A stretch of 64,000 bases of DNA from CAIKMD01 sp963702925 (GCA_963702925.1 OY969771.1:3844001-3908000); one strand, 5' to 3'; positions 54,267-63,264 are shown, counted from the first letter of the stretch. The notes: generated by a model from the letters alone, not told the origin. Numbers and translations are program-made.

Positions 54267-54293
54267 CTAGCACTCATACCGAATGAGTGCCAG
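54267..54293. promoter_or_regulatory. CIRCE element (HrcA operator)
   Basis: CTAGCACTC-N9-GAGTGCCAG matches the CIRCE consensus TTAGCACTC-N9-GAGTGCTAA, differing only at the outer bases. It is 70 bases upstream of the groES start. HrcA should repress groESL here until heat stress. Confidence 0.9.
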
Positions 54294-54391
54294 AGAAATG
54301 TTCAAAGGGGTTCGTGGTTTCAAGACCCTGGCGCGCAAAAATCTTGGCTGACCCGGCGGCGCCCCGCCGGGTCGAGCCGGTTCCTTATTAA

Positions 54392-55630
54392 CTACTGCTT
54401 GTGCGCGACCGTGGTCGGGATCTGGTTGAGCTCCTCGCAACCGGTCGCGGTCACGATCACCGTCCCGCCGATATTGACCCGGTGGGTGTCGAGGCAGGCA
54501 TTGGGCTCGAAGGCGAAGACCATGCCGGGCTGGAGCACCGCGTTGCGCTCGCGGCCCGACGGCGCGCCGACGAAGCGCACGCCGAGATCGAGCTTCTCCA
54601 TATTGAGGCGGCTGCGCCCGGCCAGGAAATGCGGGCCGACCGAATGCACCAACGGCGTATAGGCCCAGCAGCCCGAGGATTTCAGCGGCTCTTCCATGGC
54701 GGCGACGAGATCGGTGAACTTGATCCCGGGCTTCAGCGCCTTGAGGCCGGCCTCGTAGCACTGGCGCGCGACTTTCTCGCAGCGGAGATTGATCTCGTCC
54801 AAAGGATCGAGCGCCACGGTCATCTGTACTTGGACTTCCTGATTGCCGCACATCGGCATCAGCTCGGCTTGCATCAGATCGCCGCGTTGCAGCACCCGCG
54901 GCGCCTCGCCGCGCGTGGTCCAACGCGGCGGCCCCCAAGAGAGGGTGTGCGGGCCGGAATTCATCACCATCATGGGATAGCGCAGCCCGATGCCCCAGCG
55001 CAGCATCTCGGCGGTGCCTTCGGCGAGCAGCACTTCCTCGCCCACGCCGGCTTCGGCCACGTCGATCATCGCCTTGCACGCGGCTTCGGCGGCGCGCGCG
55101 GCGTAACGCACTTGCGCCATCTCCTCGGCGCTTTTCACCAGCATGAGGTGGCTGAATTCCTCGGAAATATCCTCGAACTGCGTCTTCGGCAAAGCAGCGG
55201 TGAACTCGGCCCAGAAATTCGCTGGGATGGCGCCATAGATTTCGGTCGGCGCCTGCGAGGTGAGTCCGACCACGCCGAGCCGGCTGCTCGCGAGCTTCTT
55301 CTCTTTCACCACTTCCGCGACCGCGGTGCCGCTGGTCGCGACCCGGTAATCCTCGACCCAAAGCTTGTGGCCGCGCTCGGCCGAATATTGCGCGCGCAAA
55401 ACGCGCAGATGCGCCCAGGTGATCACCACCGCGTCGCCTTCGGCCGGAAACAGCACGCAGCCTTCGTTGTAATCGTCGCTGATGTAGCTCTCATACATTT
55501 CGCGCGCGCGGAACCCGGCAACGATCAGCCCTTCGAGATTGCGCTCGCGCATCAGCTTGCGCACATTCGCCCAGCGCCGGTCGCGCTCGGCAAAAGAGAG
55601 AACCGGGGGATTTGCGTTTGTACGGGCCAT
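54392..55630 (-). CDS. M24-fold (Xaa-Pro aminopeptidase-like) protein lacking metal ligands
   Basis: A 412-residue protein with a creatinase-type N-terminal domain (about 1-165) and an M24 pita-bread C-terminal domain. The metal-binding positions are changed: where Asp is expected the sequence is LMQAELMPMCGNQEV, the second Asp is not found, and the last Glu of the usual IEDT is replaced in VNIGGTVIV. His in VHSVGPHFL and Glu in FAFEPN remain. So it probably is not a dinuclear peptidase and may be creatinase-like or non-enzymatic. It lies alone between groESL and the H1-like gene. Confidence 0.8.
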   Translation of the reverse strand: MARTNANPPVLSFAERDRRWANVRKLMRERNLEGLIVAGFRAREMYESYISDDYNEGCVLFPAEGDAVVITWAHLRVLRAQYSAERGHKLWVEDYRVATSGTAVAEVVKEKKLASSRLGVVGLTSQAPTEIYGAIPANFWAEFTAALPKTQFEDISEEFSHLMLVKSAEEMAQVRYAARAAEAACKAMIDVAEAGVGEEVLLAEGTAEMLRWGIGLRYPMMVMNSGPHTLSWGPPRWTTRGEAPRVLQRGDLMQAELMPMCGNQEVQVQMTVALDPLDEINLRCEKVARQCYEAGLKALKPGIKFTDLVAAMEEPLKSSGCWAYTPLVHSVGPHFLAGRSRLNMEKLDLGVRFVGAPSGRERNAVLQPGMVFAFEPNACLDTHRVNIGGTVIVTATGCEELNQIPTTVAHKQ

Positions 55631-55687
55631 GGTGAAACTCCTGAGAGGGAGGAACGAGGAATGAATCGGAGGGTCGAAGGATCGCGG

Positions 55688-55984
55688 CTAAGGCTCTTCC
55701 GGCTCGTCGCGCACGATGATCGCTTCGTAGGTGACGACGACGCCCGTCGGTCCGTTCTCGTCCGGCGCTATCACGGTTTCGACCGGCTTCGGCGGCGCCT
55801 TGCGTTTGGGTGCGGCGCGCCGTTTGGCGGCGACGGGACGCATGCGTTTTTTCGGCTTGGCGCGGGACGCCGTGCGTTTGACGGCGGATTTTTGCGCCGC
55901 CTTGGCGCGTTTCGGAGCGGCTTTGGCTTTGCCGCGTTTGGCCTTGGTGCGACGTGTTGCTGAGCGCTTCTTGGGGCGTGCCAT
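55688..55984 (-). CDS. histone H1-like Lys/Ala/Arg-rich protein with acidic end
   Basis: A 98-residue protein. Residues 1-68 are a basic low-complexity tail (many AK, AAP, KRT units; no aromatic residues). The last 30 residues (PVETVIAPDENGPTGVVV onward) are a folded-looking acidic end. The ATG at 55984 has GGGAGG upstream. It resembles H1-like DNA-binding proteins of bacteria and the tail of the protein at 4633. Non-specific DNA binding is likely but unproven; the acidic end is unusual. Confidence 0.65.
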   Translation of the reverse strand: MARPKKRSATRRTKAKRGKAKAAPKRAKAAQKSAVKRTASRAKPKKRMRPVAAKRRAAPKRKAPPKPVETVIAPDENGPTGVVVTYEAIIVRDEPEEP

Positions 55985-56099
55985 GACAACCTCCCTTATC
56001 GCCGATCGCGGCAAAACGCTTGAGCTTTGGGCGGAGTATCTGCCTCTCACCGCGGCGAGTCTAGCGAGCGGCCGTGCATGGCCGCATGCCGCCGGGGAA

Positions 56100-56174
56100 T
56101 GGTGGGCGCTGTAGGGATTGAACCTACGACCCCACCCGTGTGAAGGGTGTGCTCTCCCGCTGAGCTAAGCGCCC
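56100..56174 (-). tRNA. tRNA-Val (anticodon CAC)
   Basis: A 75-nt tRNA with CCA encoded. The acceptor stem GGGCGCT pairs with AGCGCCC. The D arm is GCTC-AGCGGGA-GAGC, the anticodon stem CACCC/GGGTG holds loop TTCACAC (anticodon CAC, reads GUG), and the T arm is GTAGG-TTCAATC-CCTAC. All stems are perfect. Confidence 0.95.
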
Positions 56175-56265
56175 GGTTTCATGGAAACACGGCCGCGTCG
56201 GTTTAGGGCTGACGGTCCCGGCATGTCAAGCCAAGCGCCCGCGCGGCGCAGCAAAAGCCCAAGAG

Positions 56266-57717
56266 CTATTTCGCCGGCAAGCCTTGCAGCGCGAGGGTGA
56301 CTTTCTTGCTTTCATCGCTGCCGGCGGGCAGCAGCGGCAGCAAATGTTGCCAATAGCCGCGTGCTTCGTCGGTCTGTTGAGCACGGGCGGCGGCAAGCCC
56401 GAGATACCATAAGGCGTCGGGCTGATTGGGATCGATCGCTTCGACCCGGCGCAGCAAGGTCATGACCCGTGGCGGGAAGGCCTCGTCTTGGGGCTGCCCG
56501 GCCAAAAGCGCATCGATCTCTTGCAACGGCACCGACACGTCTTTCGGCTTGAGCTGCGCGGCGTGGTCATAGGCCGAAGCGGCCTTGTCCTTGTCGCCGA
56601 GCACGAGATAGGAACGGCCCAGCCGCACCCAGCCATCGGGGTCGTTGGGCTGTGCCTCGAGCTTTTGCGCAAGCTGCGCGACCATGCCGCGGATCAGCTC
56701 GTTGCGCTGCGCTTCGGGCATTTGCGCGATCGCCGCGGCGGCGTCGCCGCTGGGAGGCCCGCCAGCGGCGGCGGGAGGAGCGAGCGCCGCGCTGGGCGCG
56801 GCCGCGGTGCTCGGCGCGCTCGGCGCGGCGGCATCGGTTCCCGCGGCCGGCAGCGGCAGCGGCGGGGCAGGGATGCCGGCAAGCTTGGCGGCTTCGGCGA
56901 TACGCCGCGCCGCTTCCGCGCGCAGATCGGAATCGGCGGGCTCCTCACCGGCAAGCTTCAGCCAGCCGGCGATGGCGGCGTCGATCCTGCCGGCCTGCGC
57001 TTCGGCCAAGGCGAGATAGAATTCCGCGACGTCGTCATCGGGGGCGCGTGCCAACGCATGGGCGAAGAGGTCATGGGCCTCGGGCGTGACCGTGCCGCCG
57101 GCCACCAGCACCAGCATCTCGCCATAGCCGGTGGCGCTGTCCGCGTCATCGGGTCGAAGCGCGACCGCGTGACGATAGGCATCGGCGGCCGCTTTCCAAT
57201 CGCCGAGCGACAACTCGCTCCGCGCCAGCAGCATCCAGCCATCGAAATTATTGGGATCGGCTTTCAGCTTGTCCGACAAGGCGGACGTCACCTTCGCGAT
57301 GTCGACGGCGCCATGCGCGGCATTGGCGATGCTTGAATCGCTGTTGCGCGACGCAAAGGGCAGGTCGGGCAGGCCCGGCGCGCCGAGCACGACATAAGCC
57401 ACGAGGGCGCCGAGGAAGGTTCCCGCCGCGAGGATTCCGGCGAGCAGCGGGCTGCGACCGGTACGCACCGGCGCGGCTTGCGGCGCGGCATCGGTGGCGA
57501 GCAAGCGCCGCTCGATCTCAAGGCGCGCACTCACGGCTTCGTGCGTGCTCAAGACGCCGCGCGCGACGTCGCGCTCGAGCTCTTCGAGCTGATCGCGATA
57601 GACGGCGCGGTCGAATTGGGCGCGCTCGGCGACGGCGCGGCCGGTCCTGACGATCGGCAGAATCACCACGCCCAGCGCGATGATGGCAAGGATCGCCAAC
57701 GCGGCGAAGAGCATCAT
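56266..57717 (-). CDS. ccmI: cytochrome c biogenesis protein CcmI (CycH)
   Basis: A 483-residue membrane-anchored apocytochrome chaperone. Two N-terminal membrane helices (about 1-22 and 90-112) flank a CcmI domain (AVYRDQLEELERDVARGVLS). The C-terminal half has TPR repeats (DPDGWVRLGRSYLVLGDKDK, NFDGWMLLARSELSLGD and others) joined by a long Ala/Pro/Gly-rich linker (about 270-320). The stop-overlapping arrangement with ccmH (4 bases) shows coupled translation. It is the last gene of the ccmF-ccmH-ccmI operon. Confidence 0.9.
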   Translation of the reverse strand: MMLFAALAILAIIALGVVILPIVRTGRAVAERAQFDRAVYRDQLEELERDVARGVLSTHEAVSARLEIERRLLATDAAPQAAPVRTGRSPLLAGILAAGTFLGALVAYVVLGAPGLPDLPFASRNSDSSIANAAHGAVDIAKVTSALSDKLKADPNNFDGWMLLARSELSLGDWKAAADAYRHAVALRPDDADSATGYGEMLVLVAGGTVTPEAHDLFAHALARAPDDDVAEFYLALAEAQAGRIDAAIAGWLKLAGEEPADSDLRAEAARRIAEAAKLAGIPAPPLPLPAAGTDAAAPSAPSTAAAPSAALAPPAAAGGPPSGDAAAAIAQMPEAQRNELIRGMVAQLAQKLEAQPNDPDGWVRLGRSYLVLGDKDKAASAYDHAAQLKPKDVSVPLQEIDALLAGQPQDEAFPPRVMTLLRRVEAIDPNQPDALWYLGLAAARAQQTDEARGYWQHLLPLLPAGSDESKKVTLALQGLPAK

Positions 57718-58187
57718 TCGCGGCCTCCATGGAGCAGAAAATCGAGGCGGCTGCGTTCGGCCTCGCTCAGCGGCGCGAGCGGTGCGGCGCCGGAAGCGCG
57801 GCGGCGGCGTATATAAAGGAATGTGCCGAACGCGCCGATCGCGAGCAGCCCGGCCGGACCGAACCACAACGCATAGGTCGCCGGCTCGACCGGCGGCTTC
57901 AAGCGCACGAAATCGCCATAGCGGTCGACGAGGTATTGGACCGCTTGCGCGTCGGTGTCGCCGGCCTGGATGCGCTCGCGCAGCAAGACGCGGATATCAT
58001 GCGCGAGATCGGCGCCGGATTCGTCGATCAATTCGTTCTGGCACACGAGACAGCGCAATTCCTGGCTCAAGGCGCGCGCTCGCGCTTCGAGCGCCGGATC
58101 GGCGAGCCGTTCCTTCGGCTCGACCGCCGCGGCGGGCACGGCAAAGAGAAGAAGCGACAGCCAGAACCACGCGGCGGCGGCGCGCAT
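57714..58187 (-). CDS. ccmH: cytochrome c maturation protein CcmH (CycL)
   Basis: A 157-residue periplasmic thioredoxin-like subunit. A signal peptide (about 1-21) is followed by the LRCxxCQ redox motif in LRCLVCQNE (about 44-52), and a C-terminal membrane helix (ALWFGPAGLLAIGAFGTFLY) anchors it. It reduces the apocytochrome CXXCH for heme attachment. The start at 58187 is chosen; an ATG at 58244 would add nineteen residues without signal character. ccmG is not present between it and ccmF. Confidence 0.92.
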   Translation of the reverse strand: MRAAAAWFWLSLLLFAVPAAAVEPKERLADPALEARARALSQELRCLVCQNELIDESGADLAHDIRVLLRERIQAGDTDAQAVQYLVDRYGDFVRLKPPVEPATYALWFGPAGLLAIGAFGTFLYIRRRRASGAAPLAPLSEAERSRLDFLLHGGRE

Positions 58188-58247
58188 CACGATCGTCCGT
58201 CCGGCTGTTTGGCCAGCGGGCAGCACGGGCAGATCACACCGCATGGT

Positions 58248-60230
58248 TCAATCGCCCGCTTCGCTTGCCAGCGCCGGCGTGCGTGCGCGCGCGGCCGCGC
58301 CAACCCGCCAGCGCCGATCGCTCAGGCTGACGACGCCGCCGAACGCCATGATCACGGCGCCGATCCAGATCCACGGCACCAGCGGCTTCCAATAGGCGCG
58401 CACAGTCCAGCCGCCGGCACCGTCGGGATCGCCGAGCGCGACGTAGAGATCGGCGAAGAGGTTGGTCTTGATCGCGGTCTCGCTGGTGGTCTGGTCCTGC
58501 AACGGGAAGAAGCGCTTTTGCGGATGCATCACCGCGATCTGGCGATCGTCGCGGCGGACGATGATGGTCGCGTCATCGGCGGTGAAATTCGGCCCGGGAA
58601 TTTTTTCGACCTTGTCGAGATGCAGCACGAAGCCCGCGATCTCGAGATCGCCGCCGGGATGCACGATGTCGATGTGCTCGACCTCGAAGGCGGAGGCCGC
58701 GATGCCCGCGACCGACACGGCAAGACCCAGATGCGCGAAGCTCATGCCATAGGCCGCGCGCGGCAGGTGCAAGGCGCGGCGCCAGCTTTCCGCCAACGGC
58801 GCGCGGAACAATTTGAGCCGGTCCATCCATTCCGCCAACACGCCGATCGCGACCCAAGCCGCGATGGCGAGACCGAAGATTGCGAAGACCGGACCGCCGC
58901 TGGTCAGATAGATCGCCACCAGCGCGGCGAGGATGACGATCGCGAACGCGATCCACAAACGCTGCAACGCGCCGACGATGTCGCCGCGCTTCCACGCCAG
59001 CAGCGGCCCCACCGCAACGGCGAGCAAGGCGGGAATCATCAGCGGCACGAAGGTGCGGTTGAAGAACGGATAGCCGACCGACAGTTTCGGACCGCCCACC
59101 GCGTCGAGGAAAAGCGGATAAAGCGTGCCGAGAAACACCGTCGCGCAGGCGGTCGAGAGCAGCAGGTTGTTGAGCACCAGCGCGCCTTCGCGCGAGACCG
59201 GCGCGAACAGCCCGCCGCCTTTCAAATTCGGCGCGCGGATCGCGTAAAGCGTCAAAGAGCCGCCGATCGCCACCAGCAACAGCAGCAGAATGAATGCGCC
59301 GCGCCGCGGGTCGACCGCGAAAGCATGAACCGAGGTCAGCACGCCCGAGCGCACCAGGAACGTGCCGACGAGCGAGAGCGAGAAGGTGATGATGGCGAGG
59401 AGAACGGTCCAGCTCTTCAAGGTGTCGCGCTTCTCGACCACGATCGACGAGTGGATGAGCGCGGTGCCGACGAGCCACGGCATGAAGGACGCGTTCTCGA
59501 CCGGATCCCAATACCACCAGCCGCCCCAGCCGAGGGTGTAATAGGCCCACCAGCTTCCCATCGCGATGCCGATGGTGAGCGCGCACCAGGAGGCGAGCGC
59601 CCAGGGCCGCACCCAGCGCGCCCAGGAAGGATCGACGCGGCCTTCGATGAGCGCGGCGACCGCAAAAGCGAACGAGACCGAGAAGCCGACATAGCCGAGA
59701 TAAAGGAAAGGCGGGTGGAAGGCGAGGCCGGGGTCTTGCAGCACCGGGTTGAGACCTTGTCCGTTCGCCGGCGCCGGTACCGAGCGCAGAAACGGATTCG
59801 AGGTCAGCAGGATGAAGAGCAGAAAGCCGACGCCGATCATGCCTTGCACGGCGAGCACGCGCGCGCGCAAGGCCGGCGGAAGATTGTCGCTGAACACGGC
59901 GACCGCCGCGCCGCACAGCGACAGCATGAACACCCACAGCAGCATCGAGCCTTCGTGATTGCCCCAGACGCCGGTGATCTTGTAGAGCAGCGGCTTATCG
60001 GTGTGGCTGTTCTCGACCACGTTCAGCACCGAGAAATCCGAGGTGACATAGGCGTGCATCAACGCCAACATCGCGATGCCGCACAGGCCGAACTGCACGA
60101 CCGCCGCGGTGCGTCCCATTTCCATCCAGCCGAGCCGCGCGCGCGCAGCGCCAAGCAGCGGCATCACCGACTGAAGCAGCGCAACGAAGAGCGCGAGGAT
60201 GAGAGCGAAGTGACCAATCTCGATGATCAA
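58248..60230 (-). CDS. ccmF: heme lyase CcmF (CycK)
   Basis: A 660-residue inner-membrane protein with about 15 helices. The Trp-rich WWD domain is GWGGWWYWDPVENASFMPWL (about 234-253), and the conserved His residues lie in neighbouring segments such as GNHEGSMLLWV. With CcmH and CcmI it attaches heme to apocytochromes. It is the first gene of the operon and runs divergently from the cytochrome genes at 60716. Confidence 0.95.
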   Translation of the reverse strand: MIIEIGHFALILALFVALLQSVMPLLGAARARLGWMEMGRTAAVVQFGLCGIAMLALMHAYVTSDFSVLNVVENSHTDKPLLYKITGVWGNHEGSMLLWVFMLSLCGAAVAVFSDNLPPALRARVLAVQGMIGVGFLLFILLTSNPFLRSVPAPANGQGLNPVLQDPGLAFHPPFLYLGYVGFSVSFAFAVAALIEGRVDPSWARWVRPWALASWCALTIGIAMGSWWAYYTLGWGGWWYWDPVENASFMPWLVGTALIHSSIVVEKRDTLKSWTVLLAIITFSLSLVGTFLVRSGVLTSVHAFAVDPRRGAFILLLLLVAIGGSLTLYAIRAPNLKGGGLFAPVSREGALVLNNLLLSTACATVFLGTLYPLFLDAVGGPKLSVGYPFFNRTFVPLMIPALLAVAVGPLLAWKRGDIVGALQRLWIAFAIVILAALVAIYLTSGGPVFAIFGLAIAAWVAIGVLAEWMDRLKLFRAPLAESWRRALHLPRAAYGMSFAHLGLAVSVAGIAASAFEVEHIDIVHPGGDLEIAGFVLHLDKVEKIPGPNFTADDATIIVRRDDRQIAVMHPQKRFFPLQDQTTSETAIKTNLFADLYVALGDPDGAGGWTVRAYWKPLVPWIWIGAVIMAFGGVVSLSDRRWRVGAAARARTPALASEAGD

Positions 60231-60715
60231 GGGATACCTTTCCCGCTGTCGCGTTACGAATACGCAGCGGCGCGATTATAGCCGCAAGCGAAGCCGTCAG
60301 TGTGCAGAAAGGTGCGTGCGGCGATTTTGAAGCCTTGGGAGCAATTTAATATTCTCGGGCACATCCGGTATGATTAAATTTTAAAAAGCTGCGACGACAA
60401 AACTGTTGACATCGGCGTGCCCATCGGGTCGATACAAGCGTTGGAATTGGGGTCCCAACTGACAATGCCGGCCAGGTCCCGGCAAGACGCCGCAAGACAG
60501 TCAACAGTGGACAGGATCGCCCGTCGCCGACGAGCGTTGCGAGAGACACATAGATCAATGACTTGTCAGCGAAGGTCACGAAAGATATACGGATCGCCCT
60601 GTTTGCTGGATGCGTTTGAACACGCCGTCGGGCCTTGCCCGCAGGTTGGCGTCATGGGGAGATGATGAGGGACCGGACCTCTCGCATAGAAGCCGCCACG
60701 CGCACAGGGACCGCG
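60231..60715. other. divergent regulatory region, ccmF and cytochrome genes
   Basis: About 485 bases without a gene. 60340-60400 is AT-rich (ATTAAATTTTAAAAAGC). A -35-like TTGACA at 60406-60411 is 17 bases from TCGATA at 60429-60434. GATCAATGAC near 60555 contains an FNR-like half-site only. Short inverted repeats such as CCGGCCAGGTCCCGG occur but no clear terminator. Confidence 0.4.
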
Positions 60716-61963
60716 ATGTCGTGGCTCGGCAGGCCCGCCCGAGTGACCGCGATCGTCGCCGCAGGCGCGTTCGCAATTCTATTCGGGGTCGGCGGCTCGC
60801 CGGCCGCGCGCGCGCAACCGGCGGCAACCCAGCCCAACAGCGACGATGATCTTCGTCCGATCTATGCCAACGCGATGGATGTCGACGAAGGCAAGCACCT
60901 TGCCCAGACGACCTGCTCGACCTGTCACGGCGCGGACGGAGTCAGCACGACGGCGGGCGTGCCCAGCCTGGCCGGCCAGCGTCCGGCTTATGTCTACCGC
61001 GAGCTGCGTGCCTATGTGTCGGGCGCGCGCGACAACAAGCTCATGAACGATGCCATCAAATTCCTGAGCAACGACGCCTTGATCGACGTGGCGGCCTATT
61101 ACGCCAGTCTCGATCCCGCTCAGCCGGTCGTGGCGAGCGATGCGAAGGCTGGTGTCGATCCGGTACAGGCCGGCAAGGCCGCGGCGGCGGGCTGCAGCGG
61201 CTGCCATGGCGAGAGCGGCATCAGCAAGACGCCCGGTACGCCGAGCCTTGTCGGGCAGGACCCGAAATATCTCGTTTCGGCCATATCTGCTTACCGCGGC
61301 GGCCAGCGCAAGAACGACATCATGAAGGCCATGGTTGCGCCTTTGACGGATGCCAGTCAGAGCAACATCGCGTTGTTTTATGCCTTGCAAAAGCCGGCGC
61401 GGGCGCAAACCGCCGCCTCCGGCAGCGCCGCTTCAGGCGAGGCCATTGCCGCCGGCTGCGCTGGCTGCCATGGCGGCCAAGGCGTCAGCGGCAATCCCAC
61501 GACGCCGAGCTTGGCGGGCCAGGATTCGCAATACATCGCTGCCGCGCTCCACAGCTATAAGGACGGCTCGCGCAGCGATGTCACGATGAAGGGGCTGGCG
61601 TCTTCGCTCGACGACACGGCGATCAAGAACTTGGCGGCGTTCTATGCGAGCTTGCAGCCGCAGGCGCCGAATGTGCGCGTGCCGCTGACGGCCGCGCAAT
61701 GGGCGGAGCGCTGCGACCGCTGCCACGGCGTCAACGGCAACAGCGCCAATCCGCGCCTGCCTGCCCTGGCCGCCCAGCGCGAGGACTATTTGCAGAAGGC
61801 GCTGACGGCCTATCGCTCGGGCGCGCGCCGAAGCCCCGACATGACGGCGATGGCCGATGTGCTGTCCGAGGACGATATCAAGAGCCTGGCAGCGTATTAT
61901 GCGCGCCAGAAGCCGCGGGCCGTGGTCTACGTGCCGACGCCGGGATCGCCCCCGGCGCCCTGA
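60716..61963 (+). CDS. four-heme (four-domain) secreted cytochrome c
   Basis: A 415-residue exported protein made of four class I cytochrome c domains in tandem. Heme sites are CSTCH (67-71), CSGCH (160-164), CAGCH (248-252) and CDRCH (333-337). Each is followed by a similar PSLAGQxxxY...AYxxGxR and a Met-containing M..A segment, as in cytochrome c4 doubled. The signal peptide is MSWLGRPARVTAIVAAGAFA with cleavage at ARAQ. ATG 60716 has AGGGA upstream; starts at 60662 or 60665 are possible. The genes downstream are also cytochromes, so it likely passes electrons to or from them. Confidence 0.9.
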   Translation: MSWLGRPARVTAIVAAGAFAILFGVGGSPAARAQPAATQPNSDDDLRPIYANAMDVDEGKHLAQTTCSTCHGADGVSTTAGVPSLAGQRPAYVYRELRAYVSGARDNKLMNDAIKFLSNDALIDVAAYYASLDPAQPVVASDAKAGVDPVQAGKAAAAGCSGCHGESGISKTPGTPSLVGQDPKYLVSAISAYRGGQRKNDIMKAMVAPLTDASQSNIALFYALQKPARAQTAASGSAASGEAIAAGCAGCHGGQGVSGNPTTPSLAGQDSQYIAAALHSYKDGSRSDVTMKGLASSLDDTAIKNLAAFYASLQPQAPNVRVPLTAAQWAERCDRCHGVNGNSANPRLPALAAQREDYLQKALTAYRSGARRSPDMTAMADVLSEDDIKSLAAYYARQKPRAVVYVPTPGSPPAP

Positions 61964-62045
61964 CGAACATGGGACCGAGTTAGCAGGAAGATCCGTGCCG
62001 ATTACCGCGCCTCAAGCGACTGCCCCCACGAAAAGGAGATGGATC

Positions 62046-62351
62046 ATGAAGCAGACAATGTTGATCGCCCTGGTTGGCGCATCGCTCGCACTCGTCGCGC
62101 CCGCCTATGCGGCGGGCGATGCCGCCGCCGGCCAGGCCAAGTCCGGCACTTGCGCCGCGTGCCACGGGCCGACGGGCGCGGGAACCGGGATCGCGCCCAA
62201 GATCGGCGGCATGGATTCAGCTGCTTTCGTGCAGGCGATGAAGGACTATCAGTCGGGCAAGCGCGATAACGCGATGATGAAGAACCAAGTAGGCTCGCTC
62301 AGCGCCGACGACCTCGCGAATTTGGCCGCTTATTATGCGTCGCTAAAATAG
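62046..62351 (+). CDS. one-heme cytochrome c, c553/c5-like
   Basis: A 101-residue periplasmic protein: signal peptide MKQTMLIALVGASLALVAPA, heme site CAACH (about 36-40), then APKIGGMDSAAFVQAMKDYQ, distal Met in NAMMKNQ and the end LAAYYASLK. It resembles one domain of the four-heme protein before it and of NirC/c553 carriers. AAAGGAG precedes the ATG. It is probably a mobile electron carrier between the other cytochromes of this cluster. Confidence 0.9.
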   Translation: MKQTMLIALVGASLALVAPAYAAGDAAAGQAKSGTCAACHGPTGAGTGIAPKIGGMDSAAFVQAMKDYQSGKRDNAMMKNQVGSLSADDLANLAAYYASLK

Positions 62352-62472
62352 GCATTGAGGCAGCAAACGCGGCGCGCTGGCGTATGCCGCCGGCGTCGCC
62401 GCGTCGATTTACGTTACCGGAGCGGCGGGCCGTGCCTGCCGGTTCCGCCCGGCTTGACCAAGGGAACTGACC

Positions 62473-63264
62473 ATGAATGAGACACCGCCGCTGCACCGCT
62501 TGTACCATCACTATTCGGAGATGCCGTACAGCCAGCGCGTGTTGTTCACGTCAACGCTGCTCGTCCTCGGTCTCGGCTATCTCTTCGCCTTGGTCTATAT
62601 CTATGACACCTATGCTGGCCGGGCCGGGGGAAACCCGTTGATGTTGTCCTATCAGGACATCGTCGTCGGCTATAGCGGCACCGGGCAGGGCTCGGTTCTG
62701 CAATCGGCCTTGGGTGGTCCGATGCGCGATATGCTGCCGCATGACGAGAGCACCACCATCATCAACTGGCTGACGAGCGGCGCCAAGCAAGATGTCTACG
62801 AAAGCTCGGTCAAGCCGATCGTCGACAAGCGCTGCATGATCTGCCACGACGGCAGCAATCCGCATCTGCCGAACCTTTCCAGCTACGACAACCTGAAAAA
62901 GGTAACCACGACGGATACCGGCCCGTCGATCGTCACGTTGGTTCGCGTGTCGCACATCCACCTGTTCGGGATGACCTTTATTTTCTTCACCATGGGCCTG
63001 ATGTTCAGCCACGCCTATGTGCGGCCGGTCTGGTTCAAATGCGCCATCATCGGATTGCCGTTCGTCGGCATCATCTCGGATATCAGCTCCTGGTATTTCG
63101 TCAAACTGTACCATCCCTTCGCCTTGGTCGTGATTGGCGGCGGCATGGTCATGGCGGCATGCTTTGCCGCGATGTGGCTGACGACCATGTACCAGCTCTG
63201 GTTCTCCAAGCCGCCGCAGATCGTTCTGGAGCGGTCTGGCGGCGACATCCCGGTCATCCACTGA
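62473..63264 (+). CDS. membrane protein with c-heme motif and His-containing helices
   Basis: A 263-residue membrane protein. An N-terminal helix (about 23-45) is followed by a periplasmic loop with CMICH at 121-125, a c-type heme site. Three further helices are about 151-178, 183-206 and 210-238. These hold several His residues (SHIHLF at about 158-163, SHAYV, LYHPF) that could bind b-type heme. I do not know a firm family name. It follows the one-heme cytochrome gene by 120 bases. A role as membrane donor or acceptor to the soluble cytochromes is inference. Confidence 0.7.
   Translation: MNETPPLHRLYHHYSEMPYSQRVLFTSTLLVLGLGYLFALVYIYDTYAGRAGGNPLMLSYQDIVVGYSGTGQGSVLQSALGGPMRDMLPHDESTTIINWLTSGAKQDVYESSVKPIVDKRCMICHDGSNPHLPNLSSYDNLKKVTTTDTGPSIVTLVRVSHIHLFGMTFIFFTMGLMFSHAYVRPVWFKCAIIGLPFVGIISDISSWYFVKLYHPFALVVIGGGMVMAACFAAMWLTTMYQLWFSKPPQIVLERSGGDIPVIH

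Noticed and set aside
57729..60281. 850-codon open frame on the plus strand opposite ccmF, ccmH and ccmI
   Set aside because: It is antisense to three clear genes and its protein is rich in Arg, Asp, His and Glu, as expected for the complement of GC-rich coding sequence. No family pattern is visible.
60545..60565. FNR-type box near the cytochrome promoter
   Set aside because: Only one half (TTGATCTAT on the minus strand) fits. The other half does not match ATCAA.
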